Positions 16,363 to 24,592 of a stretch of 64,000 nucleotides of DNA are shown in pieces (position 1 is the first letter of the stretch; every line of letters begins with the position of its first letter). The notes beneath the pieces were generated by a model that saw only the letters and a list, made by a program, of their open reading frames with translations, was not told where the DNA came from and made no database searches. The DNA is taken from positions 1-64,000 of the forward strand of contig CAILVY010000270.1 of NCBI GenBank assembly GCA_903837785.1, in the 5' to 3' direction. Made by a program: the position numbers and the translations under genes. Source of the stretch: Candidatus Hydrogenedentota bacterium (GTDB lineage: Bacteria; Hydrogenedentota; Hydrogenedentia; Hydrogenedentales; CAILVY01).

Positions 16363-18215
16363 CGCAATGCTCCTTTCTCCAGCGCGGCGGCCAGGGCGAG
16401 AGTTCGTTCCGCGAGCGCCCTGACGCCGGCGTCGCTGCTTTGGCCGGCGTATTGCGACGCCTCGCATTCCTGGAAAATCTCGCGCAGTTCCAGCAGCAGG
16501 GCATCGTCCGCGCCGCGTTGCGTCAGCGGCGCGGCGGCGTCTTCATACGTGAGTGCGGCCGCCGACAGCCCCAGCTTGGCGCCCAGGTAGGCCTGCAACG
16601 ATTCGAGCAGCACGCCGTAGGCCGCCGCCGGATTTTCTTGATCAATCGCCCTGAGCCGCTGCGCCAGTTCTGCATGCGCCCGCTTGCTTCTGCGCAAGGC
16701 CGGATTCGCAAGGCCGCGCCGCCGCACGAACACGAAACCGGCCAGGCCCGCATAAGCCAGTGGCGGCAGGCCCAGCACGGTAAGCCCGGCGGCAGAGCAC
16801 ATCCACAGGCCCGCGCCGTAAGCCTGATCCGTCAGCGCGCTGAAGTCCTCGTAGTTGTGCGCGATCCCCGCCTTCCACTGCGTCAGTTGGTTCTGCACTT
16901 TCGCCACCGCGGTGCCCTCGGCTTGATCGGCCGTCACCACGCGGTTGGCGTGTACGATCAGTGGAATGGGCGCGCTGCGCGCCTCCTGATACGAGCCGAT
17001 CTTCGAGTCAAAGTAGCTCAGGACAATGGGCGGTATCTCCGTGACCGAGGCGTCCTGCGCCCGAACCGTCTGGGCGAAGACTTTGGCATTGCCCTCGATT
17101 TTCCCCGCCGCCATCTCCTTCGGAATCTTGAAATGCTTCGCCAGCTCGGGTTGATTCTCGAGCGGCGGCAATTCCACGGCCTTGAGGTACGGCGGGCCGC
17201 TGATGCGGATCGTCAGGGTGATGGGATCCCCCACGTTGACCTCCGTCGGAGCCGCGCTCACGTCCAGTTCATAGCTCCCGACCAGTCCGCTGTAATTCGC
17301 GGGACGGCCCTGCTGCGGCACTTCCGCCACCTGCAAGTGCAGCGGATTTGAGGGCGTCACGAAGCTCTTGAACATGCCGCGCTGGCCAAAGAATGGATCG
17401 TTGTCGAAGATATCGCCGAAAAGCCCCCGCGCGCCCCGGCGCTGATCGCCCACCCGGGCTTCGCAGGCCACTGTGGCGGGCGGAAAATCGTACGTGCCCG
17501 CCTGTCTTGGAATCAGAATCTTGCGGAAGAGCAAGGTCGTGTACTGGAGGCCGTCCAGCGTGTCCGTGCCTTTCTCGCCTATGCATTCTTGAGAACCAAG
17601 CGGGAAGCGCACAAGTTCCCGTCGGGGATCCGGCGGCTGCGTTGACTCCTCTATCACAAAGCGGTTGTCCTCGAGAATCGGCAGCGTAAACGAGAAATTA
17701 CGCACGTCTTTGCGGAGATACCAGGTGATAGTCAACGCCACCGGTTCGCCCGCATAACAGCGTTCGCTGGAAAGCTCCAGGCGGAACTTGAAGTCCTGGG
17801 TCTCTTCGGGTTTTCGCCCCGTCAATTGGATGGGTTGCGTGGACATGGCTTTGCCGTCAACCGTCAGGGTCATCGCCGGAATATTGAGCACGCCGGTCCG
17901 TTTCGGCGACAGGCGGTAATTGAAGACATAGGCGCGTTGAACCGTCGTGCTCATGCGGCCGTTGACCACGGTGACGGACTGGCTGTTGTTCGTTTGCCCG
18001 CCCAGCGTTTGCACGTCGAAGTCATTGGAGAGCGCCGAGACATCTGGCGCGTCCGGGTGATCGTTGCCCTGCACTTGGATCTGGAAGATGAACGGCTCGC
18101 CCACAAAGGCGTCGGTCTTCTCGACCGCCGCGCGCACGGCGACATCCTCGGCGCTTGCGGCGGCCGCCAGGGATGCTGCCGCCACGCAGGCGGCTATGTA
18201 GAGCCAGGTGCGCAT
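16359..18215 (-). CDS. batD: BatD-like membrane protein
   Basis: A 618-aa BatD-family protein. It has a cleavable signal peptide (ending ASAEDVAVRA), two to three periplasmic beta-sandwich repeats typical of BatD (VGEPFIFQIQVQG; VNVGDPITLTIRISG), a membrane helix at about residue 475 and a cytoplasmic helical tail. It lies in the moxR-DUF58-bat cluster, 4 bp after batC and overlapping batE. The usual inference is an envelope scaffold for the paired VWA proteins BatA/BatB; direct biochemical evidence for the family is thin. Confidence 0.87.
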   Translation of the reverse strand: MRTWLYIAACVAAASLAAAASAEDVAVRAAVEKTDAFVGEPFIFQIQVQGNDHPDAPDVSALSNDFDVQTLGGQTNNSQSVTVVNGRMSTTVQRAYVFNYRLSPKRTGVLNIPAMTLTVDGKAMSTQPIQLTGRKPEETQDFKFRLELSSERCYAGEPVALTITWYLRKDVRNFSFTLPILEDNRFVIEESTQPPDPRRELVRFPLGSQECIGEKGTDTLDGLQYTTLLFRKILIPRQAGTYDFPPATVACEARVGDQRRGARGLFGDIFDNDPFFGQRGMFKSFVTPSNPLHLQVAEVPQQGRPANYSGLVGSYELDVSAAPTEVNVGDPITLTIRISGPPYLKAVELPPLENQPELAKHFKIPKEMAAGKIEGNAKVFAQTVRAQDASVTEIPPIVLSYFDSKIGSYQEARSAPIPLIVHANRVVTADQAEGTAVAKVQNQLTQWKAGIAHNYEDFSALTDQAYGAGLWMCSAAGLTVLGLPPLAYAGLAGFVFVRRRGLANPALRRSKRAHAELAQRLRAIDQENPAAAYGVLLESLQAYLGAKLGLSAAALTYEDAAAPLTQRGADDALLLELREIFQECEASQYAGQSSDAGVRALAERTLALAAALEKGALR

Positions 18216-18219
18216 TGCC

Positions 18220-19578
18220 TCACCAGTCCTTGTCCACGGGGCGGTATCCGCCCGCCGGCGTCAGGAGCATCTTCTGATGCTCTTTCTCTTCGTTCAGAAT
18301 TTCGCGCGCGACGTTGTCAGCCTGCTCGCCTTCGCCCTCCCCTTCCTGGGCAGCCTGCATTTCCTGCTGTTGCTGTTCGCCTTCCTGCTGCCCGGCTTGG
18401 GATTCCTTCTGTTTCTGCTCTTTCTGCTCCTGATTCTTCGCCTGCTGCTCGCCTTCCTGCTGTTCCGGCGAGTTCTTCTGCTGCTTGTCTTGCTGCTCCT
18501 GCTGTTCTTGTTGCCCCTGCTGGCCTTCCTGACCCTGCTGATCCTGTTGCTCCTGCTTGTCCTGTTCCTGTTTGTCCTGCTCCTGCTTGTCCGGATTATT
18601 GAGGAGGTCAATCGCCTTCTTCAATTCGTCCGCGGCGCTCGCCTGTGCTGCGGCGGATTCCGCGGACTTCGCCGCGCGCAACCCTTGTTCAGACGTGTCC
18701 TGATGTTGCGCCGCCAGATCAACGTGATCCTTCGCTTCGGCCACGGGCGAAGCGGCCTCCGGCTCCGGCGGACGCATCGGCGGCGCCACCGGCTGGGGCG
18801 CCTGTGCGGGAGGAACAAATGCGGCCATTTCCTGTGCGGCGCCCTGTGTGGACTCCTTGAGCGTCTTCTGTTCGTCTGCGAGCCCGTTCAGCGCCTCGAT
18901 ATTCAGCGGCGCGGCGGCTTCGGATGGCGTCTGCTCCGGGGCAAGTGGCGCGAGCGGCGGGGGCGGCGGGGCCGGCGGGGCCGGCGGAACCTGCGCGCGC
19001 TGCTCTGTTTTGTCCTTGAGCTGACGCTGTGCGGCCAGCAGCTTCTCCAGTTTCTCCTTGAGTTCCTTCAACTTCTCCTGGGCCGCCTCCTGCTGCTTCA
19101 TCGCCTCCTGGATGGCCTGGATCGTGAGCCGGGCGACCTCCACATTGTGTTTCGCATCGTGAAGAGCCGGGTCGAGCGCGGCCGCGCGTTGATAGTGCTT
19201 CACGCTCTTCGCCAATTCGCCGACGGCGTCCTTGGGCTTCTCCTGCATCTTGGCCTCGGCCTCGTGATAGCTGCAATTGCCGAGATTGAATTCGCACCGC
19301 GCTTCCAGCTTGGGATCGCGGCTCCGGACCGCGGACTGTTCGAAGGCTTCCCTGGCCTTGTCGAAGTCCTTCTGCTGATAGAACGCGGCGCCTTTGTTGA
19401 AGAGGACTTCCGGCGCGTCCGGCGCCGTGGCGCCGGCTTTCTCGTAGTCTTTCAGGGCCTCATCGTACTTGCCCTGCTCGTAGGCCTGATTGCCGCTCTC
19501 GACGAGGGTGCGGGGCGACTCGCCGGCGCTCACGGCGCCCCACACAGCCAGGCTGAGTATCCAAACGAGGCGTTTCAT
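18220..19578 (-). CDS. batC: BatC-like TPR protein with Gln-rich region
   Basis: A 452-aa exported protein. The signal peptide (MKRLVWILSLAVWGAVSAGE) is followed by TPRs at residues ~25-165 (GNQAYEQGKYDEALKDYEKA; FNKGAAFYQQKDFDKAREAF). A coiled-coil Lys/Glu stretch (EKLKELKEKLEKLL) comes next, then a Pro-rich linker and a striking Gln/Glu/Lys low-complexity region in the last ~120 residues (QEQDKQEQQDQQGQEGQQ). That region ends just before the conserved short tail GYRPVDKDW, which is typical of BatC. The low-complexity part makes it longer than typical BatC. Confidence 0.87.
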   Translation of the reverse strand: MKRLVWILSLAVWGAVSAGESPRTLVESGNQAYEQGKYDEALKDYEKAGATAPDAPEVLFNKGAAFYQQKDFDKAREAFEQSAVRSRDPKLEARCEFNLGNCSYHEAEAKMQEKPKDAVGELAKSVKHYQRAAALDPALHDAKHNVEVARLTIQAIQEAMKQQEAAQEKLKELKEKLEKLLAAQRQLKDKTEQRAQVPPAPPAPPPPPLAPLAPEQTPSEAAAPLNIEALNGLADEQKTLKESTQGAAQEMAAFVPPAQAPQPVAPPMRPPEPEAASPVAEAKDHVDLAAQHQDTSEQGLRAAKSAESAAAQASAADELKKAIDLLNNPDKQEQDKQEQDKQEQQDQQGQEGQQGQQEQQEQQDKQQKNSPEQQEGEQQAKNQEQKEQKQKESQAGQQEGEQQQQEMQAAQEGEGEGEQADNVAREILNEEKEHQKMLLTPAGGYRPVDKDW

Positions 19579-20588
19579 GCCTTCACCTTTTTCCGTTCGC
19601 TGATGAGCGTCTCGATGAGGAGCCCCGCGAGCGCGAGTGCCAGGAAGACCTGAAACTTCTCCTCATAGAGCGTAATCGTCTGCGATTCAAGCGATTTCTT
19701 CTCGGCCGAGGCGATCAAGTCCTGATAGATCTGGCCTAAATCGAACGTGCCCGTTGCGACGTTGAGATACTTGCCACCCGGCGTCTTCTCAACCATCTGG
19801 CGCAGCGTGTTCGCGTCCAGCTTGCTCCAGACTTCCTGGCCTTGATACTTGAGGAAGGTCTTCTGGCCGTTCTGATCCGTGATGGGGATGCGCTGGCCCT
19901 GCGACTCGTCGCCGAGCCCGATGGCGATGATGCGAATGCCGTGTTGACTCGCCTCTTCGGCGGCCTGAAGCGGGAAACTGTCGTGATCCTCGCCGTCCGT
20001 GATTAGCACCAGATCCTTGAATTGCTTGTCCTGATCGTCAAAGACCTGATCCACGGCGAGGCGCACGGCATCGCCGATCAGCGTGCCGCCGCGCGTGATG
20101 CTGTTGACGGAGATGTCATCAACCATGGCGCGGAAGAAGGCGTAGTCAAGCGTGAGCGGACACTTCACGGCTGCCGCGCCCGCGAAGAGGATCAGTCCAA
20201 CACGATCGCCTTGAAGCGTGTCCAGGCAGTCGCTGATGGCGAGCTTCGCGCGCTCGAGACGATTCGGCGCGAGGTCCTCCGCGAGCATGCTTTTCGAAAC
20301 GTCCAGAAGAAAGACCACGTCCCGGCCTTCGCGTTCCACCTTCCGCGGTTTCGGGTTCCAGGCCGGCCGTGCCAACGCGAAGGCCAGCAGGCCGATGGAC
20401 GCCAGCACGAAACCCGCCTTGATCCAGCGGCGGCGGGGGCTGAGGTGCACGTTCAGCCGTTCGAACAATCCCGAGGCCACGAAACGGCGCCCCGCGCGCC
20501 GCCGCTGCCGCGCCGCATAGAGATACACGCCCAGCAATACGGGCAGCACCCACAACAGAAGCAGCATCTCCACCTGATAGAGCTTCAT
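19575..20588 (-). CDS. batB: BatB-like von Willebrand A-domain membrane protein
   Basis: A 337-aa protein starting at the ATG complementary to 20586-20588 (MKLYQVEMLLLLWVLP); the ORF-track start is 28 codons earlier and lies inside batA. Two N-terminal membrane helices precede a VWA domain with the metal-ion site DVSKSM (DxSxS) and TDGEDHDS. A last helix lies near the C-terminus. BatA and BatB are paired VWA proteins that probably bind partners at the periplasmic side. It overlaps batA by 4 nt at its start and batC by 4 nt at its end. Confidence 0.9.
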   Translation of the reverse strand: MKLYQVEMLLLLWVLPVLLGVYLYAARQRRRAGRRFVASGLFERLNVHLSPRRRWIKAGFVLASIGLLAFALARPAWNPKPRKVEREGRDVVFLLDVSKSMLAEDLAPNRLERAKLAISDCLDTLQGDRVGLILFAGAAAVKCPLTLDYAFFRAMVDDISVNSITRGGTLIGDAVRLAVDQVFDDQDKQFKDLVLITDGEDHDSFPLQAAEEASQHGIRIIAIGLGDESQGQRIPITDQNGQKTFLKYQGQEVWSKLDANTLRQMVEKTPGGKYLNVATGTFDLGQIYQDLIASAEKKSLESQTITLYEEKFQVFLALALAGLLIETLISERKKVKA

Positions 20589-21643
20589 GGGACCCTCCTC
20601 AACAGTGTGCTGCTCAGAACGGCTTCCGAGATGAGGCACAGCAGCGCGAGGAGCGCAAAGGCCGGGAACCATTCGCGATAATCCAGATACTTGACGGATT
20701 CGATCTCCGTCTTCTCAAGCGCGTCGATCTCTTTGTACACGTCGCGGAGTGACTCGGCGTCGTCTGCGCGGCGGTAGATGCCTCCCGTCTTCGAAGCAAT
20801 GGCGCGAAGCGTGTCTTCGTCCAGCGGGGCGGCCGCGGCCACCGGAACCTGTCCAAAGGGCGTCTGCACAAAGGACTCGCCATCGCCTCCGCCCACGCCC
20901 ACAGTGTAGATCTTGATGCCCCATTCCGCGGCGAGCGCCGCCGCCTCCATGGGATTGCGCTTGCCGAAGTTGTGCTGGCCGTCCGTAAGCAGGATGACAA
21001 TCTTGCTCTTGATGTCATAGGGTTTCCGGGTGCCTTTGGCCTGGCGCGCCAATTCCTCTTCCGCGGTCTTCAGGCGGGCGGCGGCCAGTGCGAGCGCGTC
21101 GCCGATGGCGGTGCCGTCCTCCTCTTTGCGTTTGGCCAGGTCCACCCGCTCCAGGAACTGAGGCAGGGCCCCGTGCGCCAGGGTGAGCGGACACAGTGTT
21201 TCGGGAAACCGCGCAAAGGCGACAAGGCCCGCCAAATCGTCCGGGCGGCCGCGCAGGTCTTTTCCGTTTCCATTAATGAACTCATTGAAGACCCGTTTCA
21301 CCACTTCGAGGCGGTTCATCCGCTGACGGCCGAAACTCATCTCCGCGCCCATGCTCCCCGAGCGATCCACGACCATCTCAATTGCGACGCCTTTGCTCAC
21401 GTCCCGCACGCGTTCACGGCCCTGCTGCGGGCGCGCCAGCGCTATCACGAGAAGGATCATTGCGCACGTGCGCAGGATCGCCGGCAACGCCATGAAACGT
21501 TGGCGCAGCGAGATTCCCGACTGCGCGGCATGTTCCGTTGACGAGAAGGTGATGGCGGCGCCCCGCACGCGGCTGCGCCAGTACATGGCCGCGGGTATCA
21601 GCAGCAGTATCAGCAGCGTCCATGGAGATTCGAAGCGCATCAC
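20585..21643 (-). CDS. batA: BatA-like von Willebrand A-domain membrane protein
   Basis: A 352-aa protein with the layout of the neighbour: two N-terminal hydrophobic helices (PWTLLILLLIPAAMYW; LRTCAMILLVIALARP), then a VWA domain with the complete metal site DRSGSM and LLTDGQHNFG, then a C-terminal helix. A second ATG one codon downstream could be the true start. It overlaps the DUF4381-like gene by 4 nt upstream. It is part of the moxR/bat operon; the function is the same as inferred for BatB. Confidence 0.9.
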   Translation of the reverse strand: MMRFESPWTLLILLLIPAAMYWRSRVRGAAITFSSTEHAAQSGISLRQRFMALPAILRTCAMILLVIALARPQQGRERVRDVSKGVAIEMVVDRSGSMGAEMSFGRQRMNRLEVVKRVFNEFINGNGKDLRGRPDDLAGLVAFARFPETLCPLTLAHGALPQFLERVDLAKRKEEDGTAIGDALALAAARLKTAEEELARQAKGTRKPYDIKSKIVILLTDGQHNFGKRNPMEAAALAAEWGIKIYTVGVGGGDGESFVQTPFGQVPVAAAAPLDEDTLRAIASKTGGIYRRADDAESLRDVYKEIDALEKTEIESVKYLDYREWFPAFALLALLCLISEAVLSSTLLRRVP

Positions 21644-22662
21644 GCGGCCCTCTCCACGGGTTGGGGAATCGTGTCCAGCACGAACCGTCGGCAGGAGTCG
21701 GTCGCCTCCTGGGTCTCCTGATACCCCGGCTCAAGCTTGGCGAATTTCACCAAGTCGCAATGCTTCAGGAAATCGCGCAGCAGCAGCTTGTGATTGCCCG
21801 TCAGGGCGTCGCTTGCGCCAAGCTCCGTGAGGAATTCCTCCGTGGTGCGTTCCGGCGCATGCAGGCCGAAACGGCCTTCAATGTAGCGCCGGAGAATCAA
21901 GGACAGACGGAAGTAGAATTCCTTGTAATCGCCTTGTTCCACGAGCCGGGCCGCGATCAGCGCCTCCAAATCGCTCAATGCGCGCTCGTGCGGAGGGATC
22001 TGCTTTTCGAGCGCCACGCGTTCCTTTCCGCGCCGCCTGCGAAGCAACAGCACGAGGATGGACGCCACGGCGCCGCCGAGTGCGGCCGGAATCAGGTACA
22101 GCAGCCATCGATAGCTCCGGGGGAGGCCGACCGGCGACAGGATTTCGCGAAGCGTGGGCTGTTTCCCGTCTTGCGGCAGGACGGACGTGACCGACACACT
22201 CAGTTCCTCAGTCTCCGCGTCGTGCTTCTCTGATTCACCCGTCTTCCAGAACTGCACTTTAAGCGGTGGAACCTTGTATTCCCCGGCAAGAAAGGGCTCA
22301 AGCGTATACTGGCGCGCGATCGCCACTTTGCCCGTCCCTTCGAGCCTGGGCCGCGACTCGCGCTGGTCCCGTACGCTGAGCTCGCCGAGTTTTTTGTCCG
22401 GATCCGGCAGGGCGGCTTCATATCCCTCCGGCAGGGTCGCGGTCAGTTCGAGCGCAAACACGTCCGCCGTCGTGATTTCCTTCTTGTCCAGCGTCAGCGT
22501 GAGCGCAAGCGGGCCGCGTTCATACGTCTTCGTGATTCCCTCGGGCTCGGGCGGCGGCGTCTGCGATTTCGGCGACGAACACGATGCCACGAACGTCGCC
22601 ACGGCAACGAGTCCCAACGCGAAGCGGACCGCGTGCGTTGTCATATGGGTTCGCCGGTTCAT
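21640..22662 (-). CDS. Lipoprotein of the moxR/bat operon with DUF4381-like C-terminus
   Basis: A 340-aa protein. The N-terminal signal peptide ends in a lipobox-like sequence (FVASC) at residues ~24-28. Residues ~45-165 form a BatD-like beta-sandwich (LTLDKKEITTADVFALEL). One membrane helix at about residues 190-208 (LIPAALGGAVASILVLLL) is followed by an Arg/Lys stop-transfer stretch and a helical cytoplasmic domain like DUF4381 (YKEFYFRLSLILRRYIEGRF). Having both a lipobox and a later membrane helix is odd; the signal could instead be an uncleaved first helix. It overlaps both neighbours by 4 nt. Confidence 0.75.
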   Translation of the reverse strand: MNRRTHMTTHAVRFALGLVAVATFVASCSSPKSQTPPPEPEGITKTYERGPLALTLTLDKKEITTADVFALELTATLPEGYEAALPDPDKKLGELSVRDQRESRPRLEGTGKVAIARQYTLEPFLAGEYKVPPLKVQFWKTGESEKHDAETEELSVSVTSVLPQDGKQPTLREILSPVGLPRSYRWLLYLIPAALGGAVASILVLLLRRRRGKERVALEKQIPPHERALSDLEALIAARLVEQGDYKEFYFRLSLILRRYIEGRFGLHAPERTTEEFLTELGASDALTGNHKLLLRDFLKHCDLVKFAKLEPGYQETQEATDSCRRFVLDTIPQPVERAA

Positions 22663-23537
22663 CCCATCCTCCGTTCGCGCCGGCGGAAGAACAGCATGAG
22701 GTCCCGCACGTAGTTCTCTTCCGTGGACACATCGATGTGGTCCACGTCCATGGACGCAAAGAGCTCCCGGAGCCGTTGTTTGCGCGCGTGCGCGAGTTGC
22801 TCATAGCGTTTTCGGACGGCCGCGCTGGAAGTGTCGATCAAGACTTGGGCGCCGGTCTCCGCATCCTGAATCTCAACCAGCCCGGCGTTGGGCAGGCGCA
22901 TCTCGCGCGGGTCCGTGATGGACACCGCGATCAGGTCGTGCTTCTTGCTCAAGACCCGCATCGGTCGCTCGAAGCCGCCCCCGATGAAATCGGAGACCAG
23001 GAACACCACGCTGCGCTTGTTCGTGACCCGGCCGAGATAGTCCAGGCCGAGGGCGATGTTCGTCTGCGTCTGCTGCGGCGAAAAGGCGAGCAGATCGCGG
23101 ATCACGCGCAAGACGTGCGAGAGGCCCTTCTTCGGCGGGATGAACATCTCGATGGCGTCCGTGAACATGATCAGGCCGACTTTGTCGTTGTTCTTGATGG
23201 CGGAGAAGGCGAGCAGGGCGCAAAGCTCGGCGGCGATCTCGTTCTTCATCCGGCTCACGCTGCCGAACGCGCCAGAGGCGGACAGATCGACCAGAAACAT
23301 GATCGTGAGTTCACGTTCTTCGCGGTAACGCTTCACATACGGATGGCCCATGCGGGCCGTCACGTTCCAGTCAATCGTCCGGATTTCGTCGCCGGGCTGA
23401 TATTCGCGTACCTCGTCGAATTCCATGCCCCGGCCCTTGAAGACGCTCTGGTATTCGCCCGCCATCACGTCGTTCACGGTTTTGTTCGTGTATATCTGGA
23501 TATACCGAACCTTTTTCGCCAATTCCTTCGGGATCAT
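22659..23537 (-). CDS. DUF58 family protein
   Basis: A 292-aa DUF58 protein, the usual companion of MoxR ATPases. It shows the signature EYQPGDEIRTIDWNVTARMG and a VWA-like fold with FLVDLSASG. No transmembrane helix is seen, so it is probably cytoplasmic and peripheral. Start and stop overlap the neighbours by 4 nt. The MoxR/DUF58/VWA trio is thought to act as a chaperone-like module that matures or loads metal or cofactor proteins; the client here is unknown. Confidence 0.9.
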   Translation of the reverse strand: MIPKELAKKVRYIQIYTNKTVNDVMAGEYQSVFKGRGMEFDEVREYQPGDEIRTIDWNVTARMGHPYVKRYREERELTIMFLVDLSASGAFGSVSRMKNEIAAELCALLAFSAIKNNDKVGLIMFTDAIEMFIPPKKGLSHVLRVIRDLLAFSPQQTQTNIALGLDYLGRVTNKRSVVFLVSDFIGGGFERPMRVLSKKHDLIAVSITDPREMRLPNAGLVEIQDAETGAQVLIDTSSAAVRKRYEQLAHARKQRLRELFASMDVDHIDVSTEENYVRDLMLFFRRRERRMG

Positions 23538-24523
23538 GGCACATCCACGCGGTCCAGTATCTGGGCGACGATGTCTTCCGCCGTCCGTTCCTCAGCTTCG
23601 GCCTCGTACGTAAGAATGACGCGGTGACGCAGCACGTCCGGCGCGATGGACTTCACGTCCTGCGGCGTGACGTAGCCGCGGCCCTGCAGCAAGGCATGGG
23701 CGCGCGCCGCCATGGCCAGGTAGATCGTGGCGCGCGGCGACGCGCCGTACCGGATCAGGTTGCCGATGTCGAGCTTGTATGCGCCCGGATTGCGCGTGCA
23801 CTCGACCAGATCCACGATGTACTCTTCGATCCTCTCGTCCATGTAGATCTCGTCCGTCAGCGCGCGGAGCCGCACGATGTCGGCCGGCGTAAGCACGGGC
23901 GCCACATCGACGTTCGGAGACGAGCGCGCCATCCGCTTCAGAATCTTGTGCTCCTCCTCCTTCGAGGGATAACTCACGCGCAGCTTCAGCATGAACCGGT
24001 CGACCTGCGCTTCGGGCAAGGGGTAGGTCCCCTCCTGCTCGATCGGATTCTGCGTGGCGAGCACGAGGAAGGGCTCTTCCAGCCTGAACGTGTTCTCGCC
24101 AATCGTGACCTGCCGTTCCTGCATGGCTTCGAGCAGTGCGCTTTGCACCTTCGCCGGCGCGCGGTTGATTTCGTCCGCGAGAATGACGTTGGCGAAGATG
24201 GGCCCCTTCTTCGTGATGAAGCCGCCGTTCTTCGGATCGTAAATGAGCGTGCCGATCAGGTCGGCCGGCAGCAGATCCGGCGTGAACTGAATCCGGTGGA
24301 AGCTGCATTGGACGACCCGGGAGAGCGTGGTCACGGACAGTGTCTTGGCCAGGCCCGGCACGCCCTCAATCAGCACGTGGTTGTTGGCGAGCAGCGCCAG
24401 CAGCAGGCGATCCACAAGATACTCCTGGCCGATGATCACCCGCCCGATTTCCGTGCGCACCTGCCCGAGCAGTGCGCTCTCCCGTTCCACACGTTCGCCT
24501 ATTTGCTTGACGTCTACCGGCAT
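23534..24523 (-). CDS. moxR: MoxR-family AAA+ ATPase
   Basis: A 329-aa AAA+ ATPase, first gene of the long envelope operon. Walker A is GVPGLAKT (about residues 54-61), Walker B/sensor residues are in VILADEINRAPAKVQSALLE, and the second signature is VLATQNPIEQEGTYPLPEAQ. The length and motifs are those of the MRP/MoxR subfamily. The next seven genes follow with overlaps or gaps of 4 nt, a layout that implies translational coupling. It stands 69 bp downstream of the degP-like gene. Confidence 0.93.
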   Translation of the reverse strand: MPVDVKQIGERVERESALLGQVRTEIGRVIIGQEYLVDRLLLALLANNHVLIEGVPGLAKTLSVTTLSRVVQCSFHRIQFTPDLLPADLIGTLIYDPKNGGFITKKGPIFANVILADEINRAPAKVQSALLEAMQERQVTIGENTFRLEEPFLVLATQNPIEQEGTYPLPEAQVDRFMLKLRVSYPSKEEEHKILKRMARSSPNVDVAPVLTPADIVRLRALTDEIYMDERIEEYIVDLVECTRNPGAYKLDIGNLIRYGASPRATIYLAMAARAHALLQGRGYVTPQDVKSIAPDVLRHRVILTYEAEAEERTAEDIVAQILDRVDVP

Positions 24524-24592
24524 TGCGAAGTCTCCTTCAACGCTGGGCGCGCCCCGGCCAGGCGCGCCCGTCCCTAATCTATGTGATCCAGC

